Assembly (NCBI GenBank): GCA_015657535.1
Contig: JADHZB010001916.1
Coordinates: 1 to 64,000 of the forward strand
DNA: 64,000 bases
Source: Nephromyces sp. MM_2019
Lineage: Eukaryota > Apicomplexa > Aconoidasida > Nephromycida
Direction: 5' to 3'
This document shows positions 62,001 to 64,000 of the stretch, in pieces. How positions within the stretch are numbered: position 1 is the stretch's first letter; the number at the start of each line of letters is the position of its first letter. Under the pieces are notes generated by a model. It saw only the letters and a list, made by a program, of their open reading frames with translations, did no database searches and was not told where the DNA came from. The translations under genes were made by a program, and so were the position numbers.

Positions 62001-63970
62001 CTCTGTTTTGATTTTTTAGGTGATCTTCAAAATATAGGCTTAAGATGAGTTTTTGGTTTAGAGCTGCTAAGAATAAGCAAGAAATGAGATTTTTACGAAT
62101 ATTGCTGGAATCTCTGCTGTTTATTATACGTTATTTTGTTTTGCGATATCATAATAGTTAAAAAGCAAATCTGATGAGGATTCTGTCTCCAGGAGATGGT
62201 GTGTGTGTGTGTGTGGGTGGGTGGGTGTCTCTGCCTATACGCACTATTTGAAACTGCTATCATAGCCTCATCTCTCTGGTTTATATTTTTGTTAGGCCTA
62301 ACGTTGGAAAGTCGAGCTTTATGAACAAGCTAGTTGGCTACGAGCGTTGTATTGTCAGTACGACTCCAGGGACTACCAGAGATAATATTTCTGTATCTTT
62401 GCAACATGAAGGTGCGTTTATATGCCTTAGTGTATGCGTGTATTTGTATGTGTTTTCCTTCTTTTGAAGGGGGGGTATACTGTGTTTGTGTGTGTGCATG
62501 AATTTAAAGCCTTTTTCAGGGTGTGCTAGATGGCTCTATACCCTGGATAAGCTGCATGTATATGCTAGATTGTAGTATATTCATATGTATTCGTTTATGC
62601 TTATTTCTGTGTTGTCTCTTGGATCCTTCCGGGAGTGTGTGTGAGTGATATGATGGAATGAGTTATCTTGTCGAAATAAAGGTGAAATGTAACAGAGCTG
62701 TGTTTTTCAGTGTGTGAATAGCTGCGTACCAGCGGGTGTGTATGTGCTTGGAGGTGTTAAAAGCACACACACATCCACAACCACACACGCACACACATAA
62801 AGCTGTGCTAAATTCGCGATGGAAGCCCAAAATTTTCCCCAAATTTTTACAGAAAACCTTTTAGTTTCACGCAAATTGTTGCAAATTTGTATTCTTCCAC
62901 TTCTTCGTCTTAGAGGCTTTTTTACTAAATTTTGAATATCTTCAAATTCGGGGTTTTTTAGGTTCTCCCACTTTTGTTTTCACGGACACGTCTGGTGTGA
63001 TAAGAGAGAGGAAGATAAGGAAATCACACGGACTTGATCGGATGATGTTTGATCGCACACGCAGGGTAAGCACACAAAAGAGGGCATAAAGTATGCTTTA
63101 TTTTACCTTTTGTTTTGGATGCTTTATAATCTGCTTTCTATGGCTCATTTCTTGTTTTTTAGAGAGAGTGTGCAACTCCACTATATGAGAAATAGTAGTG
63201 ATTAATCTAGTATTTGCTATTACTAGAGAACACACACGACTCTCTATAATAGGTGCGAAATAGTAGTTATTAATCTATTTTTCTAAACACAAGACACACA
63301 CAGCTATTCTATCTGCAAATTTTCCTTTTTTAAGCTCTAGACTACCCTCTCTTTTTGAAGGGAATTAAGTGTTCACACACGTACCTCGTTACCCACTTGT
63401 TTCCACTTTTTTCTCTCCCGTTAGGCGATCTTCTCTTCTGATGTGTGTGTGCTAATGATTGATTCTATGGAGGGAGTTACGGACCTAGATCTTGTGACTT
63501 CTAGGCAGATAAAGGAGGCAGGACGTGCGTGTGTGATAATCTGCAATAAGTGGGATTTAGGCGAGAAGAACGAATCCACTCTTCACAAGGTGATGGATGG
63601 GAGGTGCTATATATTTATAAGAATACAAGAGAGTATCTATTACAGCTTCTTTATAGAAACGTGGTATCAGCCTATAGTGCTGGTATGCTCATTCTTTATA
63701 CCTTTCCTTTTGCTGAGGTAATGAAAATTGGGGAGAAATTAGGGTTTAGTGTTATTTTTTTGCCGCAAGCTTTGTTGGAAATACGAGGGGTTTGTGTGTG
63801 GTTGCTTCTGCTTTTCACACTTGAGCTTCTTCTTTTTCTACTCACAGACCGAAGAGGCGGTTCGTCTTTTACTGCCAGAGGTGTGTTACGCAGAGATACT
63901 ATTCGTTTCAAGCAAGACTGGCCTCAGGGTAAATAAAGTATACACAGCAGTGGCTAATGCTGCTGGAGAG
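53015..63970 (+). CDS. der: Der/EngA tandem-domain GTPase, probably plastid-targeted; cut by the right window edge
   Basis: Conserved exons: 56482-56579, 56858-56901, 57632-57737, 58336-58401, 59190-59306, 60179-60258, 61238-61345, 62296-62411, 62962-63065, 63425-63589, 63848-63970; every join keeps phase. GTPase domain 1: GRPNVGKST (G1), SPGVTRD (G2), DTSG (G3), NKSE (G4, usually NKxD), CSGIHGSG (G5). Domain 2: [29 protein letters not shown]. Der helps assemble the large subunit of bacterial-type ribosomes. The C-terminal KH-like domain must lie beyond 64000. The best candidate for exon 1 is 53015-53672 (219 codons, in phase to 56482): it begins [20 protein letters not shown], a signal peptide, then about 190 mostly basic residues. 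That bipartite leader suggests import into a secondary plastid, where Der would act on organellar ribosomes. The leader link is less sure than the GTPase exons; its 2.8-kb intron is the longest, and small exons could lie inside it. Confidence 0.9.
54403..54765 (+). mobile_element. Possible Ty1/copia integrase-tail relic in the first Der intron
   Basis: 121 open codons. The first third reads [16 protein letters not shown] and then [15 protein letters not shown], resembling the end of copia-type integrases (basic run, G-I-F-x-G-R/Y, a few residues, D-G, then an A-R-x-V-x-F-like strand). The rest is T-rich and hydrophobic. No protease, reverse transcriptase, LTR or other element part was seen, so this could equally be a chance frame or an unrecognised exon. 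Confidence 0.2.
57785..57888. repeat. About 52-bp direct tandem duplication in a Der intron
   Basis: Two adjacent copies starting GTGAATACCGACACACAGTT and GTGAATACGGACACACAGTT, with a few mismatches. Lies in intron 57738-58335. Confidence 0.85.
58752..58776 (+). repeat. Short telomere-like TTTAGGG cluster in a Der intron
   Basis: AGGGTTTAGGGTTTAAG followed by a degenerate TTTGGG. Lies in intron 58402-59189. A second small scatter of heptamer-like sequence in this window, besides 7884-8009. Confidence 0.6.
59605..59753. repeat. Long pyrimidine (TTC/CTC) tract in a Der intron
   Basis: About 150 bp of almost pure C/T on the plus strand in intron 59307-60178. It generates poly-Ser, poly-Phe and, on the other strand, poly-Lys frames that are not genes. 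Such mirror-like tracts can form triple-helix DNA. Confidence 0.9.
60840..61098. repeat. CA-rich simple-sequence region in a Der intron
   Basis: Dense, irregular CACACA, GCACAC and ACACGT blocks on the plus strand within intron 60259-61237, contrasting with the TG-rich simple sequence of neighbouring introns. Confidence 0.75.
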
Positions 63971-64000
63971 GTATGTGTGTGCGTTTTCTTCGTTCTAATA

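Noticed and set aside
63590..63847. Read-through or extra exon between the last two Der exons
   Set aside because: Direct joining of 63589 to 63848 gives [15 protein letters not shown] followed by [11 protein letters not shown], the expected family spacing.

Overview
This 64 kb window is eukaryotic nuclear DNA: AT-rich, split by many introns, with (TTTAGGG)n repeats of the plant/alga/apicomplexan type at its left edge. One gene at the right is a bacterial-type tandem GTPase (Der/EngA). Its most likely first exon begins with a signal peptide followed by a long basic stretch, the leader plan used by apicomplexans and chromerids to reach a four-membrane plastid. Together with scattered telomere-like heptamers inside introns (a known habit of Eimeria-like coccidia), this suggests a coccidian-like apicomplexan or a close plastid-bearing relative. 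That placement is inference; no rRNA or other marker is present.

Layout. 1-92: TTTAGGG array, in the orientation opposite to that of a true left chromosome end. 906-2850 (+): proline/serine-rich protein whose frame breaks at a run of 12 C. 2851-4946: convergent intergenic DNA. 4947-17782 (-): an M3-family zinc metallopeptidase rebuilt from 15 exons, most like mitochondrial intermediate peptidase, with a further candidate 5' exon at 19027-19297. 19.3-32.7 kb: gene-poor, with only weak candidate exons. 32774-37878 (-): a two-exon, about 1607-residue serine-rich protein of unknown function. 37.9-43.8 kb: a few weak small ORFs. 43826-47875 (+): a two-exon, 932-residue multi-pass membrane protein ending in a REEP/HVA22-like (TB2/DP1) domain. 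47.9-53.0 kb: mostly unassigned. 53015 to the right edge (+): the Der gene, at least 12 exons, running out of the window before its KH-like C-terminal domain.

Gene models were made by hand: I joined open segments where splice dinucleotides, codon phase and family motifs agreed. In AT-rich DNA of this length several open frames of about 100 codons are expected by chance, so entries without homology or phase support carry low confidence. Sense-strand introns are T-rich in the clear genes, so the plus strand is A-rich under minus-strand genes and T-rich under plus-strand genes; this helps read direction in unassigned stretches. No CRISPR, operon or bacterial feature is present.
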